A DNA stretch of 64,000 nucleotides from Tomocerus qinae. Its lineage: Eukaryota > Arthropoda > Collembola > Entomobryomorpha > Tomoceridae. This document shows, one piece after another, positions 52,514-64,000 of this stretch. The notes under the pieces are model-generated. The model saw nothing but the letters and a program-made list of their open reading frames with translations. It was not told the DNA's origin and ran no database searches. The translations under genes and the position numbers were made by a program. Each line of letters begins with the position of its first letter. The first letter of the stretch is position 1. Location: the NCBI GenBank assembly GCA_020055645.1, contig CM034546.1, positions 103,809,812 through 103,873,811 of the forward strand, given 5' to 3'.

Positions 52514-54378
52514 GGGCCATAAAAAACCTTAAGTTGACAGACATAGGCATAGTAGGGAGCAAGGGACTGAAATCCATACCTTCAAAACTTGTAGATTTTT
52601 GACAAAAGACTGATACCAAAATAGTAGCAATCGACAAATAATATATTTATTAAGGAGAGCCTTTTTCTAATTTTTTCCTTTTTAATACAATGGACAATGG
52701 TTGCTTTTATATAATTCAGTTTATGGTATCTATTAATGGTTCTTACTCATTAAAATTTATGAAATAGTAAGTACCTCCCTATACTTATGATAAGAATTTT
52801 ATAATTCTATCTGGTTTAAAAACCGGAGCAAGAATATAGACTCTGTATTTTAGGTTATCTACGTATTTGCAAATTGACCCAGATAAATGTAGATAAAGTT
52901 GCCATTATTGTTAGCTGATGGGATCATAAAATAGTTGTGTATGAATGCGGTGTAGTACTATTTACTATTTTTAATGAAAAGAAATTGACAATCTTAGTTA
53001 TACTATAAACGTAAGCCATCCTGCCCAACTCTTGTACTTTGGACAGCATTTTGGCAATGACGAAGAAGTTATCCGAACCACACATGGAAAGTGTTAGACT
53101 GTATTTGTGTGGCATCAAATATTTATAATGTGTGTACATGCACATAGCATATCCACTCTGTTTTAAAGAAGACAAACTACGTTTTATTTTCTATTTTACA
53201 TAATAGTATTAATCAGTATAACAAGTATTTCTATGCGTGTACAGAAAGTATCAACATATTCGTATATCGAATCATCTATGTATTCAGTCGTAAAATATGC
53301 AAGCGTATAGTAGGAATAGTTAAAATTCCTGTAGATTCAATGCGGGGAATCAGTATTTATTGACTACCAACGCAGTATAAGTTAATGTATTGGTATGTGC
53401 TAAGGATCATGAACTTTTAATCTTGTGGTAAGAAATGATATGCGTAGTACAAACATATAAAGGAATTTATCAGCTTCAATCTCAGATGGAAATGGTATAT
53501 ATAGATACTCTATCCTAATAATTTATCTAGACTGATACATAATGATATCAATATTCAACCGTTACTACTTCACTTATAAGCCTTAATGGATAAACACAGA
53601 TAAATACCATTGCAATTACGTATGGGCCAATTGTATGTTAATTGACTCTGAATTGTGGTTGTCAACAAATAAATCTCCTTCCAAACTATGAATGCTTTTG
53701 TGTTTGGATAATATTTCGTAGAATGGTTATTACATGAAGAAATTGCTTATTATTGTTTTTATAAAACTACTAAGTTAAATTATCAGTAATATAGTTATGT
53801 AAGTTATGTAAAAAGGCAAGAAAAGTTGTAATGTAGAATTATTTTTGTCAACAAATTGTGCAATTTAACTTTCTATGAAATACTACTGTGTTGATATGAA
53901 ATGCATGTGATGATGTATAAACCTTGTTTTTAACTGATTCCAATAAAATTTAAGCTAAAGATGCAAAATTTAGGCTGTTGACAAACACATGAACTTTTGT
54001 CGTAACCTTATTTATATTTTTTAGATCTGTGTCATAAGTCATGTCATGATTTGTAGTGATTTGGTATTGCGTCATAAGAGTAAGCATGTTTGAATACCTA
54101 AGCTTAGATGTTTACCAATGTTACAGTTTCCTTGTTATTGTGTCCCAAAGTTTTAACCGTCAATTATCAGCTCTGCAATGCTAATATGTTTTTCTTAAGT
54201 TGTTTTTGTGACCTCCGATTCGAAATTAATACTTAGGCAGTTCCTCGTTAGATTCATAAACCTACTTATTAAATTGTCTTCGCACTCTGTCACAAATAGC
54301 CAAATATTTAGTGTATTAATAAAGGCCTTCATGCAGACTTAACGTTTACGTCTGGATCGATGCGTACATAGCTGGTAT
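52514..54378. other. Intergenic region
   Basis: Probably includes the 3' UTR of the zinc-finger gene; AATAAA occurs at 53942-53947. No other feature was seen. Confidence 0.45.
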
Positions 54379-54423
54379 CTATTTACTGGTATCCGGATAA
54401 CTTGTATAAAATGTTTCGTATAT

Positions 54424-54595
54424 GGGGGTAGTGACAACTTGTATATGCAAAAGGATATCCCGTATATGGATAGTGACATCTTGTATATGCAAATGGATAG
54501 CCCGTATATGGATAGTAACGTCTTGTATATGCAAAGGGATATCTCGTATCCCGATAGTGATAACTTGTATATGCAAAAGGATATCCTGTATATTA
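54424..54595. repeat. Left arm 42-bp tandem repeats
   Basis: Roughly four units of 42 bp, each starting CTTGTATATGCAAA. As 42 is a multiple of three, open frames with a 14-residue period arise without being genes. Confidence 0.85.
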
Positions 54596-54756
54596 TTCTC
54601 TTAGTATGGATTATTGTCAATTGTAAAAATTGTATTATTATGGGTTATGTCAAAGAAAAAATAATTAGTCACTGAAGCAAACTTGCTAATTCACTTTGCC
54701 AAGCATATAAAACAATAAGTCAAAACGTGTTAATGGAGAACCATTGAGTAAGATGT

Positions 54757-55143
54757 CTATATTTTACGTCTTTTGAAGGACTTTTGTTCGGAGGTATTAC
54801 TTGTTCTTGGTGATGAGGATGCAAAATTGTTAGGAAGTGTTTCAGGAGCGACATTTTCATTGTTTTTAGGATTAGACTTTTTGATTTTCTTTTTCCCGAG
54901 AGTTCTGTGGTGAGTCTTCAGTAAGTGCGCTATTGAACGGCAATATATAGTAATATCCACAATATTGTAGGTGTTCATTGTTTTAATTAGTTTTTCATCA
55001 ATATCGACATATATGGACTTGGGGGCTTTCCATTGATGATAGTCAATTTTTATTAAATTTTGAAACCAATATAGCTCTTCTGACCTTAACAGATTCATAA
55101 ACTTCCAAAACGTTGGGTGTGTGCAACGGAATCGGGACCTCAA
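54757..55143 (-). pseudogene. MULE transposase C-terminal fragment
   Basis: 128 codons. The stretch FRCTHPTFWKFMNLL followed by LYWFQNLIKI resembles the region found near the C-terminus of insect MULE transposases, where the pattern HPxxWKF is common. It then has a basic tail ending SFKRRKI that could be a nuclear signal. The catalytic core is absent, so it cannot move the element itself. Confidence 0.6.
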
Positions 55144-55424
55144 CGAGTTATGGTAACCTTCTAAGCTGTTTGTGGTCTAGCTAATCTAATCCACCCCCTT
55201 TTAGATCTTTACTATGACTATATATACGTATCCGGCGAAGGCTAGTTTTTCTTTTCCTCTTTGAGATTTTAATAATCGGACACCAGTGATTTCAGCCATC
55301 ATTGACACGAGCTTTCGTCAAGTCAAATGTACAAAGATAACTAAATCTCAGTCCACATACACGATTGACATTCACACTACCTTTAGCCGCCTTACTTATT
55401 CAGATTTACAGATACCATAAATGT

Positions 55425-55615
55425 GCGATACGAGATATCCATTTGCGTATACAAGATATCACTATCAATATACGGGCTATCCCTTTGCATATACAAGACG
55501 TTACTATCCATATACGGGCTATCCATTTGCATATACAAGACGTCACTATCCATATACGGGCTATCCCTTTGCATATATACAAGACGTCACTACCCTCATA
55601 TACGAAACATTTTAT
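55425..55615. repeat. Right arm 42-bp tandem repeats (inverted)
   Basis: The same unit in the opposite orientation (TTTGCATATACAAG), about four to five copies. They differ from the left arm by scattered point changes. Confidence 0.85.
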
Positions 55616-55642
55616 ACAAGTTATCCGTGATCCCTATTTACT

Positions 55643-58344
55643 AGATAATATTATAGCTGTTAATAGCTCATTATTATGTGTATGGTACATTTAATCAGTT
55701 GTAGTTTATGATACTTCGTATTATAACATGTCAAGAATTTCTGGTTTAATGCATTATTTACTTATTACAGTTAGCAGCCAGATTTTAATGTGCTTGGTTT
55801 TTGGTGTCACTCTGTCATTAAACACACGGAGATGATTCTGATTCTTCTGGGAATATTATAATTGAAATTAGTTCCATGAAATCTCATTTTGTCAAGTGTA
55901 TTTATTGGGCATGGATGACAGATGTGTCAAGGTGTCATGACTTTTTATCTTGCTTCCTAGAGTTATGTATCTTTCCGTACAAGTATGTAATTGTTTACCA
56001 ATAGCATTTGTCTTTATAATAGAAGTAGACATTCTTAGTATAGCGAGAGCATTTGTCTTGGGAAGAAAGTGTCGTAGATATCGAAAGAATGGTAATATGT
56101 ACAACAATTTTATAAATTCTATTTTAATCTTGGCGGAGAGTCCTTGTTCTATTTTTGGAGTTTTCAAACAGTGACTACTTACTTTATTACTGAACTCTGA
56201 AGTACATTTTACAAGTGCTGTTAAGTAGTAAAATGTTCATTGAAACACCGAAAAGAAGACTTCTACGAGCTGAGAAAGGAAACTCTAACGTTCTACGTCA
56301 GTCTTCCTGGTGTAATTTACAGGATTACTTAAATTTAATGTGCAGTTGAGAATTATGAATGAAAGGAAATCACGAGGCTTTTGCCAACTGGTTATTTATG
56401 AATAAAAATCACTTATGCAGCAAACCTTTCGGTGTGGTGCACCGATTTTCGGTGTTTAAACGTTAGACATATGATGTAATAAAATTTTACAATACAAAAC
56501 TGTCTACCTTGCTTGGATGACAGTTGGGGTTAAGCCAGGCTTGATTTAATGTGTTTAAAAAAAGGGCCCGGTTTTTTTCTTTTTGACTAATATTCTGCAT
56601 TAACTTTATTGAATAGGTGTATGTAGCCACTACTACTAAGTAGTAGCATGTAAAATCTAACAAATTTTCGAAGTTCCGTTGCGTTTTTGTTTCTTTTCTA
56701 TTTCCATCTACTCATAAATTGAATCTGAATGTCAAGGTTCTCGTTAATATCCCTACAGCATGTAGCGTACTGCGTCTTATTTACGTTTTGCCTTGCGTAT
56801 GATTGATATGCATAGGCGGTAGCTAACAATAGGTTTGGGAATAAGAGTCTTTGAGATCTTTATCGCATGTTTTCTTAAAATACAGATATACTTATTTTGA
56901 GAGTTGTAAAGTGTAACGTATCCTCATCTTAGTACATCTTCCCACTCTTCACAGAATGGTTCATGTTAGCTATGGATATCAATCGCCCCATTCTCATCAG
57001 TTGTAAATTGTAATTTCCCAATTAAACATAAGTAGTTTGCAACTAAACAAAGAAGAACAGCATGAACACACAAATCTAATAGGGCTGGATAAACGTACAG
57101 ATAATAAATGTCTGTATTGTCTGTAAAGGTTAACTTTAGGTTTTTTCTAGTGTTAAAATGGTCCTGAAATATTAGAACTATGCTTATGAATTGTTGTCAT
57201 TGGGTGATATTGGAGCTGCTGCTAAAGTAATACAGAAATGGTTATATTCATAGATATTGATGATATAGGTTGTAAATAAGGCAAACGGAGATGTATCACT
57301 TGCGTCAGTTGCGTCTATGGCAAACGTCATTTTTGTGAGTATGGGAATCGATGTCTTATTGCCATTGCACACGTCCACACTTACAGAAAGAAAATTAAAA
57401 TTTCGAAATTACCTTATGCACTGTTGCACCACAGATGGATAAATGGTATTCTATATATGATTGTGTAAAGGCATTTTCGAGAGATTGCGTTTTAATCACT
57501 TGTTCCTTTTTGCTGAAGCGTTAATTTAAGTTTAAGGATGAATCTCACAATCCCCATTTCCTTTCTATTCTAATTTCTAATGCGTACAACACGTATACAG
57601 CCTCAGTACAACTTTGATGAAATATTCCTTGAACATTTGAACTTAATTTTAGCTTATTATACTTATTAGTGTAATTTTGTATATTTTTAACAATTCGTAC
57701 CGTATCACTGTATACAGTACACTGATACAAATTGTTAAAAATCTTGTTTCTTCTTGTGAAATCAAGTCCAAGTGACTGGGTTAACACTAAAGACTCCCTT
57801 GGGTAAATGTAAGATTTTATGTTACATTAGAAACACGGAAGTCTGTTTTGCTTGATCATTGTACATGTTGCGCTTTTGTTTTCGTAAGTCATTTACAATA
57901 ATTGAAAGTGACAGTGAGACTGATTAATTGACAAATTAAGTTAGTATCATGTAGAATTAATAAGCTGTTGCTAATAATAGGCAATGTACATGCCCTAATG
58001 TTTAGTGTTTAAGTAGTAATCGTCATCTTGTATGTTAGGTAACAAAATACTCAACTTTCCGAAACTCATTAAACAAATTGTAACATTGTAAGTGTAAGTA
58101 GTTAGTAGTATGTGCCAGTTAAAATCAAAGAGCTCGCTTCAGAAAAGTTTAGTTCATTGCTCTGTAATTGTAAATATTTTGTGGCAGACAACATTAGGCA
58201 CGGTTTAAAATAGGTTTGAGGAAGATTTAATGACATGTGAGAACATTCCATTCTTTATTGTTTCAGTTAGTACTACTGCGGTTTTACATGTAAAACTGCC
58301 ATTATCCATTAAGTGATATACCACCCACCGTTACAAAATAAAAT
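55643..58344. other. Intergenic region upstream of WDR73
   Basis: AT-rich with no supported exon or mobile element. The WDR73 promoter must lie near its right end. Confidence 0.45.
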
Positions 58345-59914
58345 ATGGCACTGGCCGAATCACGCCTACTAGAGGAAGATAAAGATGCTTGGTTTTTTCA
58401 ATCTCTGAAAAGGTTTGTTTATTTAAATCTAATTTAAATCTACTTCGTTTTGTAATCTAGATCAACGAGAAACTGTACAAAACTTTGTTTTTTGTTTAGA
58501 TATACAAATCTTTATATGTTTGACATGGAATTCCCTGTTGAAGCCATAGAAGTCATCGATGATGAAAGTATCTGCCTTAGTGGGATACAAAACTACTCCA
58601 GAAAATGCGAGTTTTTGCAAATGTCCATTCCACCGAAATTACTGTCCAGAGATTTAGAAGAAGGTCTCTGCAAAGACAGGGATTTCAAAATAATTAGCGG
58701 AGGATATGCATCCAGTAAAGTTACTCAGGTACCTAAACTGTAGATAAATTGATCAATTCACACAGTTGATTTCAATGTAACACAAGTTGCGAGCTGTTAT
58801 CTGTTTATGCTAGTGATATTGTTTAATACTTGCCTGATATATTAAATTCTTATGGTGTAAAAATGCATAATTTTATTCTGTTCTGGTACAGATAAAAAGT
58901 TTGAAATCCGTAAAGGATTTTGTGGTAACCCGACAAGATGGCAAAGATGGTGTTACATTATTCAAGCTTGGAAATGATGACCACGGTAAGAAAACTGCAT
59001 TGAAATCCCTCGACTGTGATTAACGATTAACGACACACATGTTTTAGATTGAAATGTTTTATATTTTAGCTGTAATACAAGAAAAAGGGACATTTTCTTA
59101 TCTAAAAGAAAATGCAGAATCAACAGCGGTAGGTGAAGGATTAGGTCCTATAGACACAAGTAACGGTCGTTTAGTTGCAGGAAGTTTTGATGGAAAATTC
59201 ATCTATGAATGGACATTCTCATCTTCAGAAGAAACATTTGATCGAGGAAGTAAACATGATGTCCCTGAAGATGGAAGTTGGGGAAAAATAGCGAAAATAA
59301 AATTTTGGGATGATAATGCAGTAGCATTGATAACTAGCAAGGGTACAGTGTGTATAAAGGATTTACGCGAAGGAGAACATGCCAAACCAACCACGACTTT
59401 TCAAGCAACAAAAGCTCTGTCAGCAGCACAAGGATCTTCTTCAGAGGGCTCATTATTATTTAGCTTAGATGTGTTGCCCTCAAAAAATAAAATTGGCATT
59501 GTTGATTCATGTGGTGGTTACGAAAGTCCAGATATCCGATTTTTAGGCGGAGAAAGAGAGCGAGTTATTTTGCCCGGATGTGCTGCGGCCCCCGGTGTAT
59601 TGCTAGGAAGATTCAACATAGAGTATCAACTTGCATCTGGGAAGGAAAATTCAAATGATATTAGATTCATCGTCACAGGAATGAAACAAGATACAGTCGA
59701 AATATTCAAAGAATCTTTGGGAAGTAATAGTTCGTGTGAAAACACCGAGTCAGAAACAAAATTAACAAGTTCCATGAACGTAAGTCCAGTATTTTTACAT
59801 GATGGTCATTCGAAAACTGTAACTCACGCTCTGTGGCACCCAAATTCTGAGCGATTGCTATTTTCTACGAGTATCGACGCAGTTCTTCACGCTTGGCAAT
59901 ACATTGAAGATTAG
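58345..59914 (+). CDS. WDR73: WDR73, WD-repeat protein linked to the Integrator complex
   Basis: Four exons, 58345-58412, 58500-58728, 58892-58985 and 59070-59914, give 411 residues (human 378). The start AWFFQSLKRYTNLYMFDM, then ICLSGIQN, FLQMSIPPKLL and KDRDFKIISGGYA, matches the characteristic WDR73 N-terminus, and the last repeat ends VTHALWHPNSERLLFSTSIDAVLHAWQYIED. All junctions are consensus and in phase. Human WDR73 is needed for normal neural and kidney development and binds INTS9/INTS11, the RNA endonuclease module of Integrator, in the cytoplasm. The product would fold as a seven-bladed propeller. WDR77/MEP50 was considered, but the N-terminal motif order fits WDR73. Confidence 0.9.
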
Positions 59915-60632
59915 ATTCTCTGAATGTATTCAAGCATGTTATAATATTCTGTAAGTTAATGATATCTACATGTTTTGTTATTGTATGAATCATTTATAAT
60001 CAAATGTCAGCTTTTGATTTGCGTCATATGTCATATTATGGCTGAACTTCGGCCAACATTATCCAGCAACAGTATCCCACGAATTACAGATATGCATAAT
60101 GTATAGATGATGTAGCTTAATTTTTTTTCACTGTTATTTTTATATCTTATCTTGTACATAAATAATGTTTCTTCTAGAAAATTCTTCTGCATTTTGTGCA
60201 TCCATTAAGTATGTGTTTACCTATAACATTGTAGCCCTTACCATATCATAAAGTAGTGTTTATAAAATATTATTAATGTCTTCATTTCAAAAGTATACTT
60301 TGAACTGGTGATAATATTATGTCCTATAATAGTAACCTGATTCTATTTATCAGATTATATCATTAAATTAAGGTAAATATGTGTGTGAATAAAAGCTTGT
60401 TCTACTTTCTATTATATTGAATTGTTTTCATTTGACAATATTTTTATTTGACATGTGGGACTCCAGCGTTTAAGTAAAGTAATAATGCATCGACTAACTT
60501 TGTAGTTAAAGTTTTTCTCAATAATTTTGTATTAATCTCTTATTTTTACAGAATAATCCGTAAACACAGGAGGTGAGGTATACACTTCTTCCCGATTTGG
60601 TTTTCTGAAAATATATATTGACATTATTCACC
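59915..60632. other. Intergenic region between WDR73 and MIPEP
   Basis: About 720 bp holding the WDR73 3' UTR and the MIPEP promoter. The two genes run in the same direction. No TATA box is obvious. Confidence 0.5.
60388..60393 (+). terminator. Polyadenylation signal of WDR73
   Basis: GTGTGTGAATAAAAGCTTG: AATAAA about 475 bp past the stop codon, followed by a T-rich stretch. Confidence 0.45.
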
Positions 60633-63427
60633 ATGATTTTCTTCCGCAAGTCTTACAATCACTGGTTGATCAACTCAAGGAGATTAACTACATGGTCTCC
60701 TTTGGCCACCTCTTTTAACTCGAAACCTTCCAAGAAGATGAGTTTTATGTCAAAGGTAAGCAAGACTGTTCAAGTTATATATATTGAAATATCATCGCCA
60801 TAAAAAATAGTAACAATTATTATGTATACAATGTAACCTAAGTACATGAATGTTTCATTATATTTTTTAAAATCTAACCAAAATAATACTAGAACACATT
60901 ATAAAATTTTTTGGAAAATACTATTATTGTTTCCAGAAAGGCCTTTTTGGATTCCCAGCTTTAGTAGAACCCAACGGATTTCATCTGTTGAAAGCCAATG
61001 CAATCGAAGAATGTGATGCACTAGTAAGTGAATGCATTTCATCAAATCGTACAAGGAAGCTCGTAGAAGTCTTTGACCACTTGTCAAATTCACTGTGCAA
61101 AGTAGCTGATATGGCAGAATTTATTAGGGTTGCTCATCCCAGCCGTGCATATGCTAATGCAGCTGAGAATGCGTGCTTGTCAATTAGCCAGCTTGTTGAA
61201 AAGTAAGAAAATTTTGACATAATTTACTTATTTAATTACTTCAAAGTTTGTATCGCAATGCATATATACGAATATAAAAACGTTTATTAATCAATTTGTT
61301 TATGTCAGGTTAAATACCAATCAAGAGTTGTACCTATCGCTTAAGAGTACTGTGGGAGGAAAAGATGTTCAAGCTACATCTGCAGTGGACGAACATGTTG
61401 CCCAACTATTTCTTTTCGATTTTGAACAAAGTGGAATCCATTTAGACGGAGACAAGAGAGCACGGGTTGTATATCTAAATGACTTCATTTTATACTCGGG
61501 ACAACAATTTGCGGCTAATTCTATGAAACCTGCAACTGTCAAACGAACACAACTTCCAGCTAATATCAGACACTTGTAAGCATACTATAAATTAAGTATC
61601 TCAAGACAAGATATTAGTAAAATAAGAATAAGTTGTTATAATATTTCATAATTTATAGCTTTCCTACAGACGATGATAAGTTGGTAGTTACTGGACTCTT
61701 CTCTGATGCAACTTCTGAACTTGCAAGAGAGGCAGCTTATCGGTTTTACCTTAATCCTGATAAGAAACAGGATGAACTTCTGGTCGACTTACTAACAGCC
61801 CGCAATGAATTGGCCGAAGTTTGTGGATTTCCTTCTTATGCTCACAGGTAGTAAATTTAATACCTTGAAGAAAAAATTATGTAATATCTTGTGTCATTCT
61901 AGCTATTTTATCTTTTGTTGATTTTTAGAGCTTTACAAGGGAGTTTAGCAGAGAGTCCTACTTTGGTGGCCAACTTTTTAGAACACCTGGCTGACAAATT
62001 ACATAACAGAGCGGAAAGGGACTTCTACGAAATGACGAAAATGAAAGGAAGCATGGTACAAGTGTGGGATCCTCCGTTTCTAACAGTAGAAGCAAAGAAA
62101 AATATGCTTAACGCTGACAAGAATGATTTCATGCCATATTTCTCATTGGGTGGTTGCATGGATGGACTAAATCTTCTTTGTCAAAAACTTTTTAATATTG
62201 AATTAGTACCTGAAGAGATTGAACATGGGGAAGTTTGGGCTTCGGACGTGCACAAGATTTCAGGTTTGCCAGATTAACTTTAATTCACTAAATTGACGTA
62301 CGGAAAGTATCCTGAAAACATGTGTGATTTTATCCTTTGTTTATTTTTTAGTCAAACACAACACAGATGGAAAATTAGGAGAAATATATTGTGATTTCTT
62401 TGAGCGTGAAGGTAAACCCCATCAAGACTGTCACTTTACTATACAAGGGGGAAAACAGCTGGCCAACGGAGAATATCAGGCATGTATCTTAATGTTTTGC
62501 TACATTTCAATAAAATCAGAAACATTTTGATGTCCCTGAATATATTATCGAATTAATGTTTGCTTATGGTTTTGCATTTAGAATCCTATTGTTGTTCTTA
62601 TGCTAAATTTTCCTTCGCCATACGGATCGATGCCATCTCTTCTATCGCCCACAATGGTTGATAACCTTTTTCATGAAATGGGACATGCTCTTCATTCAAT
62701 GCTAGCACGGACAAAATACCAGCATGTCACTGGGACTAGATGTACTACTGATTTTGCTGAAGTTCCTTCAATTCTCATGGAATACTTTGCTTCTGATCCG
62801 AGGGTGAGTAGTATATTTGTCTGCAATATTTCCGAAAAAAATGCATACTATAACTGGCATATTTTTAATATTCTCAATATTTCTTAGGTCCTTGCAACAT
62901 TTGCTAGACATTATCAGACAGGAGAGGTTATGCCGGAAGTTCTTCGAAAAAAGTATTCAGTGGCTAAAAATGTGTTTGCTGCTTCTGAATTACAAATGCA
63001 AAATTTCTATGCAGCACTCGACCAAAAACTTCACACTGGAATGTTTCCTTTAGAGAAGCCAACAATTGATATTCTAGAAGAAGTGCATAGCAAATTTTAC
63101 GGCTTGCCATATGTACACAATACAGCATGGCACCTTCGATTTGGTCATTTGGTTGGATACGGAGCTAAATACTACTCTTACTTAATGTCCCGTGCTGTAG
63201 CTTCGTGGATATGGCAAGAATACTTCCAAGCAGATCCTTTTAATTCTACTAATGGAGAAAAATACAAATCAGAAGTTTTATCACATGGAGGAGGTGTCCC
63301 AGCAAAAAAACTTGTGTCAAATTTCCTAGGAAAAGCAATAACGTCAGATAATCTCACACACGCACTAATTTCAGACTTGGATGGTAACAAAAAGAGACTG
63401 GATGCATTTTTGGAGCAGGTGGGATAA
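60633..63427 (+). CDS. MIPEP: Mitochondrial intermediate peptidase (M3 metalloprotease)
   Basis: Eight exons, 60633-60755, 60937-61202, 61309-61575, 61659-61847, 61929-62263, 62352-62479, 62582-62803 and 62888-63427, give 689 residues (human 713). The first 40 or so residues are basic and lack acidic residues ([17 protein letters not shown]), a matrix-targeting presequence. The zinc site is HEMGH at 467-471 ([14 protein letters not shown]) with Glu496 in TDFAEVPS as third ligand, as in the M3 family. The family trims an octapeptide from imported matrix proteins after the main processing peptidase. The FGFPALVEP start of the mature part and the [14 protein letters not shown] block are typical of this subfamily. 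Seven introns keep frame. The one after exon 6 has a GC donor (CAG|GCATGT), since the nearby GT would create a stop. Confidence 0.95.
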
Positions 63428-64000
63428 TGCAGTTATTGTCGCGACGTAATTACCTAAGTACTTATAAAATGTATTTTATACCGAAAATAAAGTCATCACA
63501 AACAGAACCGGAGAGATCACCTCGTCGAGTCATCGCAATATTCGTATGTTAAATGTGTATGTGTAGTTACCTATCGAATACATTTATGTGATTGTTTGCC
63601 ACTGTGTTAGTCCTTAATTTCCTACTATTCATATCGAATATATATATTTAATTATCTTATAATGAACACCTTAATCGTAGTGGTTGATAAATTCTTTATT
63701 GAAATATACAAATGGACAATAAAATTTTCATATTTACCTATAATCGGTACGTTTTGTCAAATTGGTTTTTGATTTTTCAATACCATTTCATGCTTTATGG
63801 TATTTATGATGGTGTTGGGGATAAGTATGCCTCTATTATGTGTGTGGAAAAAAATGTTGTTGCATTTGCTGTGGAATGCACCTCACATTCACCGCAAAAG
63901 AGCTTATGCATAAAAGATGCAGTGGATTCCCAGGAGGATTACTATCTGAGCAGAGTGAAAGTGTGGATCTTCCATTTACAATTACCTACATAAATGGGAT
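63428..64000. other. MIPEP 3' flank and window end
   Basis: Contains the MIPEP 3' UTR. An open frame at 63712-63993 has no recognisable domain and is not called. Anything starting here would continue past the window. Confidence 0.4.
63486..63491 (+). terminator. Polyadenylation signal of MIPEP
   Basis: AATAAA about 60 bp after the stop codon, a usual distance for a short 3' UTR. Confidence 0.6.

Larger units (their letters stand above)
54388..55633. mobile_element. Foldback Mutator-like (MULE) transposon, 1246 bp
   Basis: Flanked by a perfect 9-bp direct repeat CTATTTACT (54379-54387 and 55634-55642), the target duplication length typical of Mutator-like elements. The two ends are long inverted arms of about 200 bp starting GGTATCCGGATAACTTG / GGATCACGGATAACTTG. 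Each arm consists of tandem 42-bp units (CTTGTATATGCAAA.GGATA..CCGTATATGGATAGT). Between them is a transposase C-terminal fragment on the minus strand. Long repeat-built inverted ends are the foldback architecture. Confidence 0.9.

Noticed and set aside
54339-54675. Several periodic 14-residue open frames (YMQ.D.PYMDSD)
   Set aside because: They are by-products of the 42-bp repeats in the arms of the foldback transposon.
58345-59914. WDR77/MEP50, tempting because pICln is in the same window
   Set aside because: The N-terminal FQSLKRYTNLYMFDM and KDRDFKIISGG motifs and the WHP...LHAW end fit WDR73 better.
63712-63993. 93-codon frame at the window end
   Set aside because: No domain recognised and it ends in the window; cannot be separated from chance.

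Overview
This is animal nuclear DNA, most likely from an arthropod. It is AT-rich, and the genes are split by mostly short GT-AG introns. I see no operons, no rRNA or tRNA gene, and no CRISPR array. Recognisable products include Eiger-type TNF ligands, RNF121, CEP19, pICln, WDR73 and mitochondrial intermediate peptidase, a set that fits an insect. I cannot name the species; a hemipteroid insect is only a guess. Identities rest on family motifs recalled from knowledge. Splice sites were chosen by eye, requiring consensus dinucleotides and a preserved frame.

Layout. 0.7-4.1 kb: a large coiled-coil/Ser-rich protein gene (+). 5.4-9.0 kb: an unrecognised Asn/Ser/Thr-rich protein gene (+) with peptide repeats, a duplicated exon and a probable GC-AG intron. 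9.6-11.7 kb: a PAF-acetylhydrolase Ib-like gene (+) with a broken catalytic triad. 11.7-16.6 kb: no coding gene; a palindromic 20-bp minisatellite lies at 13.4 kb. 16.6-19.5 kb: a HELZ-related gene (+) with a CCCH finger and a C-terminal UBA domain but no helicase. 20.3-22.8 kb: pICln (-), with decayed pogo/Tigger-like transposons inside intron 1 and just upstream. 24.4-25.6 kb: CEP19 (+).

27.5-45.2 kb holds two TNF-superfamily ligand genes, both on the minus strand (27476-32378 and 38997-44945), with RNF121 (+) between them. Each ligand has a type II membrane segment, a furin site and a C-terminal TNF homology domain. An intron falls at the same place in both domains, so they look like diverged duplicates. 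45-51 kb is gene-poor. 51.3-52.5 kb is a C2H2 zinc-finger gene (+). A foldback Mutator-like transposon with a 9-bp target duplication lies at 54.4-55.6 kb. WDR73 (58.3-59.9 kb) and MIPEP (60.6-63.4 kb), both +, close the window.

There is no shared pathway across the window. The item closest to a system is the TNF-ligand pair around RNF121. Two structures inside that locus deserve attention: a 126-bp inverted repeat in intron 1 of the first ligand with no mismatch seen by eye, and an exon of the second ligand whose inclusion would remove the receptor-binding domain.
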